Positions 38,303-47,582 are shown, numbered from the stretch's first letter. The stretch: DNA of 64,000 nt from DATFVA01 sp963745945 (GCA_963745945.1 CAVUZG010000004.1:1178001-1242000), one strand, 5' to 3'. The notes: generated by a model not told the origin, from the letters alone. A program made the numbers and translations.

Positions 38303-38721
38303 TGAACATTTTTTTCTCTTTTACCGGCGGCATCAAGCAGAGTTTCCATCAGAATATGATTATCAATCGGCTTTGTTAAAAATATATCAACCCCTGCCTC
38401 CGCAGCATTCTCCGAATCTTTTTTAAATGCGTGGGCGGTTAAACATACAACAGGAATATTTTTATACTCCGGATTTGTTTTTAACTCTTTTGTCAATTCA
38501 AGCCCGTTTTTCTTTCCCTTAAGTGATATATCCATCAGTATTACATTATACTTATTTTTTTTCAGACACTCATAAAAAGAAGTTTCTGAATCGCATATAT
38601 CTACTATAAATTTTTTTTGAAGAAACATTGCCAAAAATCTTTGATTCTCAACATCATCTTCAGTAATTAATATTTTGGGTTTCTCTATTTTCGAATCCAT
38701 GAGTTTCAACTTTTTATTCAT
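38299..38721 (-). CDS. Single-domain response regulator
   Basis: The 140-residue protein is a stand-alone receiver domain with acidic pocket EDD (residues 21-23), phosphorylation site Asp64 (ILMDISL), a conserved Thr in CLTAH and Lys in LTKPID. It has no output domain, so it probably acts through protein contacts or a phosphorelay. The start could also be the ATG at 38700 (MDSKIEKP). It is co-transcribed with the DoxX gene. No histidine kinase is nearby. Confidence 0.9.
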   Translation of the reverse strand: MNKKLKLMDSKIEKPKILITEDDVENQRFLAMFLQKKFIVDICDSETSFYECLKKNKYNVILMDISLKGKKNGLELTKELKTNPEYKNIPVVCLTAHAFKKDSENAAEAGVDIFLTKPIDNHILMETLLDAAGKREKNVQ

Positions 38722-38852
38722 TAAAAAACAGTAATAATTTACAATAAAGTTAATTATATAAAAAGATCCGGATGATTATATTATTAAAGTTAATTGAATC
38801 TTAATATTGAATAATTTATATATAAAGCTTACTTCAGAAGGATGTTAGGACA

Positions 38853-39074
38853 ATGATGGAATTTCACCAAATTGGCAAAATATTAATCTTCGGGGGAATT
38901 TTTTTACTACTGCTGGGAGTGCTGTTTTTCTTTGGAGATAAGATTCCGTTTTTAGGCAAACTGCCCGGAGATATTTATATAAAAAGAAAAAACTTTACAT
39001 TTTATTTTCCTATTGTAACCTCAATTCTGCTTAGCTTATTAATCAGCCTTATTATTTATCTGTTTAAAAAATAA
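38853..39074 (+). CDS. DUF2905-family small membrane protein
   Basis: The 73-residue protein has two membrane helices and the family motif GDKIPFLGKLPGDIYIKRKNFTFYFP between them. Function unknown. It has its own terminator just downstream. Confidence 0.88.
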   Translation: MMEFHQIGKILIFGGIFLLLLGVLFFFGDKIPFLGKLPGDIYIKRKNFTFYFPIVTSILLSLLISLIIYLFKK

Positions 39075-39075
39075 A

Positions 39076-39118
39076 AAGGCTGTTTTTAAAACCAAAATTA
39101 TAAAATAAAAACAGCCTT
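39076..39118. terminator. Bidirectional terminator
   Basis: AAGGCTGTTTTTA (39076-39088) is perfectly complementary to TAAAAACAGCCTT (39106-39118). The GGCTG core with flanking A/T runs can terminate transcription from the DUF2905 gene and from the convergent TlpA gene. Confidence 0.85.
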
Positions 39119-39126
39119 AAAATATA

Positions 39127-39675
39127 TTATGATTCTTTTATGAGTTCATTCAACTGGTTTTCATATTCACTTTTAGGATAAAGTCCAACCATCTTTTTAA
39201 TAATATTGCCTTTTTTATCTATAATAAATGTTGTCGGTATTGCTTCAACTCCACCAAAATCATTTATCACTTTATCCGTAAAATATAATACCGGGTAATT
39301 TATTTTCATCTTGTTAACAAAATCCGGAACACCTGCTTTAGTATTTTCTCTATCCAGTGAAATTCCTATTACTGCAACTTTGTTTTTATACTTATTTTGT
39401 ATCTCAATTAAATCGGGAATTCCTCTTCTGCAGGGAGGACACCACGTTGCCCAGAAATCTAAGATAACTACTTTACCTTTATAATCAGAAAGACTGACAT
39501 CTTTACCATCAATATTAACTAATGTAAAATCCGGTGCTTTCTTTACATCACCCTGAATATTCGAAGTAGATAAATTCTCATTTGATTGAGAAGATTTGGC
39601 TTCATTCTCCTTACTGCAACCGATTATAGTTACAGAATAAAATAATATTATTACAGAGGCTATTACTTTAAACAT
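39127..39675 (-). CDS. TlpA-family thiol-disulfide oxidoreductase lipoprotein
   Basis: The 182-residue protein has a lipobox (TIIGC, Cys20) and a thioredoxin-like domain with the redox motif CPPC (Cys79-Cys82 in WATWCPPCRRG) and the cis-proline in EAIPTTFI. It is predicted to act in the periplasm, anchored by lipid, as a thiol reductant, for example in cytochrome maturation. It follows a small membrane protein gene. Confidence 0.92.
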   Translation of the reverse strand: MFKVIASVIILFYSVTIIGCSKENEAKSSQSNENLSTSNIQGDVKKAPDFTLVNIDGKDVSLSDYKGKVVILDFWATWCPPCRRGIPDLIEIQNKYKNKVAVIGISLDRENTKAGVPDFVNKMKINYPVLYFTDKVINDFGGVEAIPTTFIIDKKGNIIKKMVGLYPKSEYENQLNELIKES

Positions 39676-39692
39676 ATTTCTCTTCCTTCAGA

Positions 39693-39926
39693 TTATTGGT
39701 TTTGATGTAAAATCTTTTCTGCTTTTTGCTGACTAAAACCCGGCGGATAAGGACCATGTTCCGGAACTTCTCTTGTATTATTTACTATAAAAAATATTGT
39801 AAGAATAATAAGTATAACAATTGTCCAGATAGTGTTTTTGTATTTAGGATCTATCAATGGTTTCTTATCTGAAATAGTTGTTTTTCCTATCTGTCTTGTT
39901 TTGGGTTTGTTTTTCTTTTGTGCCAT
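39693..39926 (-). CDS. Small single-span membrane protein of unknown function
   Basis: The 77-residue product has a basic N-terminal tail, one membrane helix (about residues 32-48, WTIVILIILTIFFIV) and a short C-terminal tail with PEHGPYPPGFSQQKAEKI. It is 17 bases upstream of the TlpA gene, so they may work together. The family is not recognised. Confidence 0.65.
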   Translation of the reverse strand: MAQKKNKPKTRQIGKTTISDKKPLIDPKYKNTIWTIVILIILTIFFIVNNTREVPEHGPYPPGFSQQKAEKILHQNQ

Positions 39927-39972
39927 TTTTCCTGCTTATATGATGATTTCTGTTTATAAGAGATTCAAGATA

Positions 39973-41055
39973 TTAAAATATTTCTAATTGATTTGTCGGT
40001 TTTCTGAATAAATCTTTCCTAAGCTCAATTCTTTCTGTGTTTAATCCATATTTCTTACAGCTCAATTCAAAAAGTGAATGAATAGTTTCTGCAAGTTCCC
40101 CTTTTCCGGAGAATCTTGTCCCGAATTCATAATCATTCAATTTACCATTTCTCATTTCTTTTATTTTATTCACTATTTTATTTTCCCTGTCGGGGAATTC
40201 TTTCTTTAACCATCCCAAAAATAAATCCTTCACAGCATAAGGCAATCGAAGCATAATTCGTCCGGCAAAAATCGCTCCTCTTGCCGAAGCTTCTTTAATT
40301 ATTGATGGAATTTCCTCATCGTTTAAACCCGGTATTACAGGGGCAATATTTACACCTACAGGAATTTTCTTTTCTGCAAATTTTTCAATCGTTTGTAATC
40401 TTCTTTCCGGTGAAGAAGTCCGGGGTTCCATCTTTCCTGCAAGCTGTTTATCAAGCGAGGTAATTGATAAACATACTGAAACCAGTCCTAATTCAGCCAT
40501 GTCCTGCAATATATCAATATCTCTTTTAATCAACTCATTTTTTGTAATGATAGAAACCGGATTTCTGTATTTCAAACAAACTTTAAGGGCTTCTCTTGTA
40601 ATTTTCAGTTTTCGTTCAACCGGCTGATAACAATCCGTATTTCCGCTGAACATAATAAAATCAGGTTTGTAATTCCTCCTGTTAAATTCAGCTTCCAGTA
40701 ATCGAGGTGCATTTTCTTTAATCATTATCTTTGATTCAAAATCTGTTCCTGCCGAGAAACCTAAAAATTCATGCGTAGGTCGCGCATAACAATAAATGCA
40801 ACCGTGTTCACAACCCCGGTAAGGATTAAATGAATATTCAAATCCCACATCATAACTGTCATTTTTAGCAATTACGGTTTTAGATTCATCATGGAAAAAT
40901 TGCGTGGGAATCTTTTTTTCACCGGCTTCTACTGCAAAGTAATCCAGTTCATCTTCTTTGAAATTTTCCAAAGAGAATATTTCAAATCTGTTTTTAGGAT
41001 TATACTGTGCACCTCTGCCTCTTTTAATAGTCTGCCTGTTCATTTTAACAAACAT
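39973..41055 (-). CDS. PA0069-family radical SAM protein (SplB-like)
   Basis: The 360-residue protein has the radical SAM cluster motif CEHGCIYCYA (CxxxCxxC) preceded by NPYRGC and followed by RPTHEFLG, the hallmark of this family. NTDCYQPVERKLKITR is another conserved stretch. The reaction is unknown; spore photoproduct lyase is the nearest characterised relative. It stands alone. Confidence 0.92.
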   Translation of the reverse strand: MFVKMNRQTIKRGRGAQYNPKNRFEIFSLENFKEDELDYFAVEAGEKKIPTQFFHDESKTVIAKNDSYDVGFEYSFNPYRGCEHGCIYCYARPTHEFLGFSAGTDFESKIMIKENAPRLLEAEFNRRNYKPDFIMFSGNTDCYQPVERKLKITREALKVCLKYRNPVSIITKNELIKRDIDILQDMAELGLVSVCLSITSLDKQLAGKMEPRTSSPERRLQTIEKFAEKKIPVGVNIAPVIPGLNDEEIPSIIKEASARGAIFAGRIMLRLPYAVKDLFLGWLKKEFPDRENKIVNKIKEMRNGKLNDYEFGTRFSGKGELAETIHSLFELSCKKYGLNTERIELRKDLFRKPTNQLEIF

Positions 41056-41118
41056 AATAAAAGATTTTTACTTGTCTAATGAAGAAATTTATGCGGTAAT
41101 ATTAAAAAATATTTAAAC

Positions 41119-41331
41119 TCATTTACCTGGTAAAAGTTTCAAATCCTCCTCAGTATCAACATCCACAAGAGTGGGAAGAAGAGAATAATTAAGATCATTC
41201 ATTTGAACATTATTTAACGTTTCCATTAAAACAGTTTCTGTGCTCCAATTAATCCCATCAAATAAATATGGATAAAATTGATTCATTCCCAGCAAATAAT
41301 ATCCCCCATCATTCGAAGGTCCGATAACCAC
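41119..41331 (-). CDS. DUF2064 glycosyltransferase, C-terminal part (frameshifted)
   Basis: The fragment begins at a GTG inside what should be a continuous protein (DVVIGPSNDGGYYLLG). Upstream of it the same frame remains open and encodes VVIVGTDCPEL, the conserved centre of DUF2064, back to the shift site at 41426-41433. It therefore belongs with the N-terminal part at 41403-41720, and I treat the two as one broken gene. Confidence 0.75.
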   Translation of the reverse strand: MVIGPSNDGGYYLLGMNQFYPYLFDGINWSTETVLMETLNNVQMNDLNYSLLPTLVDVDTEEDLKLLPGK

Positions 41332-41402
41332 ATCATTTTTGAAAAGCTCAGAAAACGATTTTTTTATTATTTCTTTAGTTAATTCAGGACAATCAGTACC
41401 TA

Positions 41403-41720
41403 CTATAACAACTTTTTTAAAATGGTTTTTAAAAGAATTTGGAATGCATTTTTCATCCTCTCACCCAGATCTTTACCCTTCTGCAATTGTAAAAAAAATC
41501 TTTTATTCACCCATTTTTCAAAAAATATTTTTTCATCAGCATCAGCATAAAAAAGATAAAGTGAATGATTCTTTGCCGGCAGTGAAAGACAAATTTTAAG
41601 CGTGTTTTCTGCACAGGTTTTATAGAAGTTTGTCGCAAAACCGGAACCGAGAGTTTTTGCCAGTCGGGTTTTAACTTTACCCTCCATAGGATATTTAGCA
41701 AAAATGATTACTGCATTCAT
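41403..41720 (-). CDS. DUF2064 / TIGR04282-type glycosyltransferase, N-terminal part (frameshifted)
   Basis: The part starts at ATG 41720, one base after the stop of the neighbouring transferase, with MNAVIIFAKYPMEGKVKTRLAK, the family N-terminus. The frame stops at 41403 shortly after the motif GERM. A -1 shift at CTTTTAAAAACC (minus strand, 41424-41435) would restore a protein of about 200 residues. Either one A is missing from the five-A run (41426-41430), or ribosomes slip at T TTA AAA (41433-41427), which is in the correct phase. Family members are nucleotidyl- or glycosyltransferases often paired with a family 2 transferase, as here. Confidence 0.78.
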   Translation of the reverse strand: MNAVIIFAKYPMEGKVKTRLAKTLGSGFATNFYKTCAENTLKICLSLPAKNHSLYLFYADADEKIFFEKWVNKRFFLQLQKGKDLGERMKNAFQILLKTILKKLL

Positions 41721-41721
41721 T

Positions 41722-42408
41722 TTAATCTTTAAATAGCTGAACAAAAATCGTTTTTAAAATTATTGTGCCTGCCATAATTGATCCATTGATTGTACCGCTA
41801 ACTTTTGATTTGCCTATTCTCTTTCTGTAACTAACAGGAACTTCTTTAATCTTTAATTTTTGCTTCACGGCTTTTATCTGCATCTCAACTGTCCATCCGA
41901 ACCATCGATCTTCCATCTTAAGCTGAATGAGTTTATCAAATTTAATTGCGCGAAAAGGTCCAAGGTCTGTATACTTAAAATTCCAGAATAAATTTATAAG
42001 AATACCGGAAAGAATATTTCCAAACCTTGAATGAAATGGCATTGACCCTTTTTCTCTTTTTCCGATGATCCGGCTGCCGAGAACAAAATCATAATCTTCA
42101 TTTAATATAGGACTCAAAAGAGAAACTATTTCTTCGGGATAATCACTATAATCCCCATCAAGAAAAACTACGACATCCACATTTTTATCTTTAAGAAAAT
42201 CAATGCCTTTTAAGCAGCTTGCACCATAACCTTTATCAGACTCATTAAGAACAATGGCTCCTGCATTTTTTGCAAACTCTTCTGTACGATCCGTTGATTT
42301 ATTATTAACAACGATAATAGAATTAACAATATCTTTTGGAATATCCTTTATAACTTTGGAGATTGATTCTTCTTCATTATAGGCAGGTATGATCACTGAA
42401 ACATTCAT
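41722..42408 (-). CDS. Family 2 glycosyltransferase
   Basis: The 228-residue protein has a GT-A domain (VSVIIPAYNEEESISKVI at the start, VVFLDGDYSDYPEE with the metal-binding DxD). It ends in a short hydrophobic stretch but lacks strong membrane helices. It is 1 base from the DUF2064 transferase start and probably acts with it on a cell-surface or lipid-linked sugar. Donor and acceptor unknown. Confidence 0.88.
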   Translation of the reverse strand: MNVSVIIPAYNEEESISKVIKDIPKDIVNSIIVVNNKSTDRTEEFAKNAGAIVLNESDKGYGASCLKGIDFLKDKNVDVVVFLDGDYSDYPEEIVSLLSPILNEDYDFVLGSRIIGKREKGSMPFHSRFGNILSGILINLFWNFKYTDLGPFRAIKFDKLIQLKMEDRWFGWTVEMQIKAVKQKLKIKEVPVSYRKRIGKSKVSGTINGSIMAGTIILKTIFVQLFKD

Positions 42409-42452
42409 TTTAACTTAACTTGATTTGTTGTGTGGAAAGATGATATAATCTC

Positions 42453-43937
42453 TCAAAGCCTGATAGAAAAAATATGACTTTGATAACCTTTTAATTCAAC
42501 AAATAATCCCGGTTCTTTTATTTCACGGGTTGTCCGTAAATAGATATTTTTTGTCAACAAATCTTCCAGGGATAGTTCATTTTTGACTGTATTCAGATCA
42601 GGTAATTTTATTCTGCATTGAGAGGGTAGGTGCGAATAATTAACCACGATTATCCGCATCTCATCATTTAATGACCATTGCCAGGCAAGAAAATTTTCAA
42701 ATGAATTGTTTGAAGGTGAAACTGGTTCGGGATTAAGTAGTTGCCATTTTCCCGATTTGAAAATCTGAGCATTAGTAATCAACAATAATTTTTCATAAAA
42801 TCTCTGTACCTGTTCAGAGATTTTTTCAAACGGTTCTCTTCCGAGCTGAACAGGTAACTTTGTTTTCTTTCCTTCAAATTGTCCATCATAATAAAACCGA
42901 ATTCCCTGAATTGTGCTTATAATTACTGCGGCAGCCATTGATTTAAACTTACCAAATTTTGTTATGGCTCTTTCTTCATCATGGTTTTCAATAAAGCGTA
43001 CGCTTTTCATTTGAAATTCTTTTTCAGCCTGGAGATGACCTTTAATGCCTGAGATATCGGCGTCAGAAAGTCTATCAGTTAATGTTTTATCATAAGTATA
43101 GTCAAAACCAAGCTGCTGAAGTTGCCATTCAAGTCCCCAATATGCTTCAGCAAGAAAAACAAAGTCTGGTGTTTTCTCTTTTATTCTTTGAATTGCTGTT
43201 TTCCAGAATTCATCAGCCGGTTTTTTGTAATTGTTCTTATTTAGTACACCAAGCCAGGTATTCTGAAATACATTATTGAGTGGAAGCATCGCCATATCAC
43301 ATCTTACACCATCTGCAATTGAAGAAATATATTCAAGTTTCTTTATAAGAAATTTTCTCGTTGCCTCCTCAAAAAAATTTAGCTGCACTGTATCAGACCA
43401 TGGTGCAAAGAAAGGATCCCTGCCATGTGCCAAATATATAGTCTTGTCATTTTTATGCTCAAAAAAAGCATAAGGATCTTTCAAATAAGATTCTTTATCA
43501 GTCTGAAGAAAAATTTCCGGGTGGGTTTTTATAACGGAAGAATCTGCACCAAGATGGTTTGGAATAAAATCTAAAAAAAGTTTTATTCCACGTCGATTAA
43601 GTTTCTTCCTAAAATTAACCAGATCTCTTTCTTCACCAAGAGCGGGATTAATTACATAGTCGTCAATTGCAAAAGGAGATCCGATAACATCTTCCTTTTT
43701 CCAGTCACTCAATGCTTTAACATAGTCAGGAACAAGATTAATTCCGAAACAACACCTATCAGCCAGAGACTTGCTTGTTTTCCATATTCCCATTAACCAG
43801 AGTATTTCGATTCCTTTATAATTCAGTTCATCAATGAAAGCATCCGGTATATTTTTAATTTGAGCAGACTTACCGAATTGGTTAATCCAGATCCTTGTAT
43901 TTAATTCGAGCATTTTGGGATTCAGTAACATTGACAT
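42453..43937 (-). CDS. Alpha-amylase family glycoside hydrolase (GH13)
   Basis: About 494 residues from ATG 43937 (the frame extends to a TTG at 43958; a start at 43913 is also possible). The four GH13 regions are present: DFIPNHLG, GVRCDMAML (nucleophile Asp), FLAEAYW (acid Glu) and FIENHDEERA (Asp). There is no signal peptide, so it is cytoplasmic and may act on glycogen, maltodextrin or trehalose. It is about 45 bases from the glycosyltransferase gene, on the same strand. Confidence 0.88.
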   Translation of the reverse strand: MSMLLNPKMLELNTRIWINQFGKSAQIKNIPDAFIDELNYKGIEILWLMGIWKTSKSLADRCCFGINLVPDYVKALSDWKKEDVIGSPFAIDDYVINPALGEERDLVNFRKKLNRRGIKLFLDFIPNHLGADSSVIKTHPEIFLQTDKESYLKDPYAFFEHKNDKTIYLAHGRDPFFAPWSDTVQLNFFEEATRKFLIKKLEYISSIADGVRCDMAMLPLNNVFQNTWLGVLNKNNYKKPADEFWKTAIQRIKEKTPDFVFLAEAYWGLEWQLQQLGFDYTYDKTLTDRLSDADISGIKGHLQAEKEFQMKSVRFIENHDEERAITKFGKFKSMAAAVIISTIQGIRFYYDGQFEGKKTKLPVQLGREPFEKISEQVQRFYEKLLLITNAQIFKSGKWQLLNPEPVSPSNNSFENFLAWQWSLNDEMRIIVVNYSHLPSQCRIKLPDLNTVKNELSLEDLLTKNIYLRTTREIKEPGLFVELKGYQSHIFSIRL

Positions 43938-43958
43938 TATCTTTAAGAGTATTCCCAA

Positions 43959-44460
43959 AGTTAAAAAATTATGTCCTAATTATACTCTTGAAATTACTAA
44001 TAAGTGTTTCTTTTACAAACGTATTCAATTTTGGAGATGAAAAGAAGTTTGCGGGTAAAATTTACTTAGCATATGTAAAAAGGAAAGAAGTGATCGAATG
44101 ACAGAAGGAGACGAACGATATATTTTGATTAATGGTTTTTTGTGAATAAGAAAAATTATTATATTATTTAGGAATTATTTCAAGTTGTTATCATTTCAGT
44201 AAAAGTATTATTTAACTTTCCTTCTATTAGTTGAGTGTTATTAAAAATCATAAATTCCAATTTACCGGCTTGGTACCGGAATATTATATTATTATTCCTT
44301 CCAAATAAATATTGAATGAAATTTTATATTTTAAGAATCTGGTACAATAATTGTCTTAAAGTAGAACATAAAATTATTGAGAACAGTAAAAATTAAGGTT
44401 TTAGCAAGAAAACTCACTTTTTAAAATAAATATTTAAGAATTAAGATCTAGAGGTAATAG
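43959..44460. other. AT-rich intergenic region, 0.5 kb
   Basis: No credible gene is seen; a 68-codon frame on the plus strand has no family resemblance. A weak inverted element with CCGG cores lies at 44265-44279. AGAGG at 44452-44456 is the ribosome site of the following gene. No promoter matches the TTG/TAnnTTTG pattern well. Confidence 0.5.
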
Positions 44461-45447
44461 ATGTTAAAAGCAGAAACCATTGAACGACCAAATGATAAGA
44501 AACTGAGTGGCCAAAATGATTTTTATACAAAAAATGGACTTGAGGATGAACTAGATAGCTATAAAGAGGAAGCTATCAGGAAAATAAAATTTTCCATTGT
44601 CATCAAGCCTGCAATTATTTCAGTTGTAGCATTGGTTCTTTCCTTTTTTCTGGATTTATCGTACGTACCTATTCTGGGGAATGTTTCAATTGAACTTGGA
44701 AAGGCATTATTCCCAACCTGGCAGCCGGCGCAGGAAATAGTACAACCTTTTAGCTTCTGGTGGTTGCCTATTGTAGTGTATGGTTTATTTGCTTTTCTGG
44801 CCTACCTGGCATACAACAAATTAAAGCTTGAAGTTTTAAGAAGTCCGGTCTCAGAAACAATTGACCGAATAATAACTTCGTATGACAGTGTAATTGACGG
44901 TATCGCTACAGCATTACCTTTAATTGGTGCAGCAATACTTCTTATCAGTATTAAGCTTGGGGAAGAAATTTTTCTCGGATTATCAGTTCCATTTGAAATT
45001 AAGGCTCTAATAGTCTTAGCCCTCGGTAAATTATTTGAACCCGTTCTGGATCAGCTTGGTGTAGAATTTCAGAATGTAGTAACACACGTTCAGGATATGA
45101 AGGAAAGGTATTTCTCAAGAATTCAGGTTGAGAACTCCAAGAATCTTATTAAGCAATTGAGCACTCCAGGATCTGGAGGACACGGTGTTGAGTTTTCTGT
45201 TAAAGATTTAGAAACATACAAAATCCTTCTGGAACAAACCTCACAAATGAGTGAGGTTCTTGTAAAGAATTTTAGCTCTGTTCACCAGATACTTGATAAA
45301 ATAAATAGCATCCAGGGAATAAGCACAGAAAAAATCGAACATCTTAAATCACTTGCCAATTCAATTCAGCAGGCTTCAGTAACACTTGGCGAAGAGAAAA
45401 CATTAGCCGGTCTTAAACATCTTGAAGCAATTGTAGTTAAAAAGTGA
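44461..45447 (+). CDS. Four-helix inner membrane protein with coiled-coil tail (possible GldL/TolQ-like motor stator)
   Basis: The 328-residue protein has a charged N-terminus, hydrophobic segments at about 45-63, 100-119, 147-166 and 171-190, and a long helical C-terminal tail. The segment IATALPLIGAAILLISIKLGEE resembles the second membrane helix of ExbB/TolQ/MotA proteins (IATxxPLLGLLGTVxG), and the tail (LLEQTSQMSEVLVKNFSSVHQ) resembles the coiled coil of GldL. The next gene encodes a single-span periplasmic protein, as expected of a motor pair. I do not recognise the family with confidence; this is a hypothesis. Confidence 0.5.
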   Translation: MLKAETIERPNDKKLSGQNDFYTKNGLEDELDSYKEEAIRKIKFSIVIKPAIISVVALVLSFFLDLSYVPILGNVSIELGKALFPTWQPAQEIVQPFSFWWLPIVVYGLFAFLAYLAYNKLKLEVLRSPVSETIDRIITSYDSVIDGIATALPLIGAAILLISIKLGEEIFLGLSVPFEIKALIVLALGKLFEPVLDQLGVEFQNVVTHVQDMKERYFSRIQVENSKNLIKQLSTPGSGGHGVEFSVKDLETYKILLEQTSQMSEVLVKNFSSVHQILDKINSIQGISTEKIEHLKSLANSIQQASVTLGEEKTLAGLKHLEAIVVKK

Positions 45448-45457
45448 GTATGTAAAA

Positions 45458-46408
45458 ATGGTTCAAAAAAACAGAGACAGTAAGTTTATAATATATCAGG
45501 TACTATACATTTTTGTAATCACAGTACTTGCATTAAAAGGTGCAGATCTGGATTTAAACCGGGTTGTACTTAAAGATGAAGTTGTAAATAAAAGTGTTAG
45601 GGATTCTCTGATGGTGCTTCTTGATTCGCTTACTTCGCAGGGAATCAAATTCGATGTTAAAGTAGAAGAAAATGCACTGGAAGAAAATCTTGCACTAAAA
45701 GAAAAATTGGCTTCATTAAATAATAAGATGAAAGATTTGGCTGATAAGGTAAAGGAAATACCACCGGAAAAACCGGAAGAAAAACCCGTTGAAAAAGAAC
45801 AGGAAGTACTGCAATCGCCAATTTCATTAAAACAAACTTTCATTCAATATACCTGGAATAAGGCGAAAAATTCAGGAAACGTTCCAACTTCCATTTATGA
45901 CCCTGCAAATATGAACACTCCTCTTGTTGTAATTCCTCCCGGACAGGAAAAAACTTTTGATTTAACAAATCAGACTGAAGTTGTAGCAAAATATGGAAGC
46001 CAGGAAGATAGAATAAAAGTTGTTCCGAACAGGCCGCCTGAAATAAAGATTAACCGCGTAACTACAAAAATGAATAATTCTGATATTTATGTTCAGGATT
46101 TACAAAGAATAACAGTGTTCACCGTAACCATAGTGGATGAACGCCCGAACCAGCTTAAAGTAACATGGAATGGACCAATTTCTGTCTCCGGTCCTTTAAA
46201 AGATACAAAAGGAAATCCGGTATACAATGTGTCATTAAAAATTGCATCTACTGAAAACAAATTTGACGAATGGCTCGACAAATTTGGGAACCTGAGGGAA
46301 GCAGATGGAAGATATAAAGTTAATTTCTTCTTCACAGTAGTTGATGAAAGATCAAAGGATAGGGTACAGGTAGGAGACTCATTCTTCTTCACTGATTTTT
46401 CTAAATAA
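45458..46408 (+). CDS. Single-span periplasmic protein (possible GldM-like partner)
   Basis: The 316-residue protein has one membrane helix at about 11-29 (IIYQVLYIFVITVLALKGADL), close in style to the GldM N-terminus, then a helical segment, a Pro-Glu-Lys-rich spacer (about 95-115, PPEKPEEKPVEKEQE) and a beta-rich domain (about 165-316, with VTTKMNNSDIYVQDLQRITV). It starts 10 bases after the previous gene. GldM is longer (about 500 residues), so this would be a reduced or diverged version. Alternatives are any envelope-spanning linker. Confidence 0.5.
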   Translation: MVQKNRDSKFIIYQVLYIFVITVLALKGADLDLNRVVLKDEVVNKSVRDSLMVLLDSLTSQGIKFDVKVEENALEENLALKEKLASLNNKMKDLADKVKEIPPEKPEEKPVEKEQEVLQSPISLKQTFIQYTWNKAKNSGNVPTSIYDPANMNTPLVVIPPGQEKTFDLTNQTEVVAKYGSQEDRIKVVPNRPPEIKINRVTTKMNNSDIYVQDLQRITVFTVTIVDERPNQLKVTWNGPISVSGPLKDTKGNPVYNVSLKIASTENKFDEWLDKFGNLREADGRYKVNFFFTVVDERSKDRVQVGDSFFFTDFSK

Positions 46409-46429
46409 CAAATTCATCGGAACTACTTT

Positions 46430-47563
46430 ATGCGAAACTTTAAATTAATTCTTCTTCTGTCCATTTTATTTATGTTCTTTTATGCTTATAATGTTCAGGC
46501 TCAGGAGGAAGAGCAAGTACAATATTACCAGATGGAACCTCTTGATGACAGCCTGTTCATTCAAATTCAGACTGAATTATTCATAGATCCGCCTGATCCA
46601 AAGGCTGAAATAATTGTCGATATAAGAGAGGCCAATAACCAGACAATATCAATTAAAGGAAACCTTTACCCTTTTCTTGCTTTGAAACCTGAAACAAGGG
46701 CCAAGGTTATAACCTATCCATTTAAAATTAATCTTGAAGAAAACATTAATTACGGCAGTGTTTTTACCCGTGTTTTCGAAAAGATCAGGTTGAAAAAAAT
46801 CATCGATCCGCCAACCAAAATTCAAATATCATCTTCAATGTATTATATAAATCCGTTCTTCCAGTTTTTCGGAGGAGAAAGATTTGGTATACCTTTAAAA
46901 AATGATATTGGTTTATCCTTAGGTATCGGAACAAAATTTTCCGGACCGGGAGAGACAAATTTTGTCGAGGGAAACTTTCATATCCTGGGTGTAAAAGGCG
47001 GCGCATTCGGACCTGTAGCTGCTTTAACCAAAATCAGGTTCAGCAACCGTTATAATAATCTTTATACTACTGCAGGATTTCATATTTCTTATGTTATTCC
47101 GTTTGGTAACTTTTTTGAGTTCGGTTATACTAAAATATTAGTGGAGCCGGATGAAAGCCAGATGAAAACATGGACAATGTATGATACGCTGGGATATCAT
47201 GCTAAAATCTTAAGTGGCCAGTATTACAATTTTGAATTTCGTTATCCTGTAAGTATTCTTGGATCCACAAGAGGTAAAGTATACGGCTCCCGGTATCTGG
47301 GTGAATGGCACGTAGGCTATGAAGGCAGAGAACTTTCACTTGCAGGAAGTACATTTGATTTCAGGTTTGATGCAATGTTCAACAGTGATGTACGTCAGGA
47401 TCAGATTCTTATCGAAACATTGATTCAGAAAATTGCGGAAAGCTGGGCTTTTAGTGCATTTGCAATCGGGCCTTCGGTTACACTTTCGCGAACTACCGAC
47501 GGAAGTTTTGGCGTGATATCAATTTTTGCGAATCTAAGATTAAAGGTCGGTACTTCATTCTAA
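46430..47563 (+). CDS. Outer membrane protein of unknown family
   Basis: The 377-residue protein has a signal peptide (cleavage at about VQAQ-EEE, residue 25) followed by a short acidic stretch, a small beta domain and a barrel-like C-terminal half with strands ending LRLKVGTSF. It is the third gene of a co-directional set (20-base gap) and could be the outer membrane end of a trans-envelope complex. It is followed by a strong terminator. I do not recognise the family. Confidence 0.6.
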   Translation: MRNFKLILLLSILFMFFYAYNVQAQEEEQVQYYQMEPLDDSLFIQIQTELFIDPPDPKAEIIVDIREANNQTISIKGNLYPFLALKPETRAKVITYPFKINLEENINYGSVFTRVFEKIRLKKIIDPPTKIQISSSMYYINPFFQFFGGERFGIPLKNDIGLSLGIGTKFSGPGETNFVEGNFHILGVKGGAFGPVAALTKIRFSNRYNNLYTTAGFHISYVIPFGNFFEFGYTKILVEPDESQMKTWTMYDTLGYHAKILSGQYYNFEFRYPVSILGSTRGKVYGSRYLGEWHVGYEGRELSLAGSTFDFRFDAMFNSDVRQDQILIETLIQKIAESWAFSAFAIGPSVTLSRTTDGSFGVISIFANLRLKVGTSF

Positions 47564-47582
47564 GTTATTAAACTGGAATTTC

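Noticed and set aside
43895..44101. 68-codon open frame on the plus strand upstream of the three-gene envelope set
   Set aside because: It overlaps the start of the GH13 gene in antisense and has no ribosome site, signal or recognisable family.
45496..45843. 115-codon open frame on the minus strand rich in Ser and Phe
   Set aside because: It is the antisense shadow of the periplasmic protein gene, with no start signal or family resemblance.
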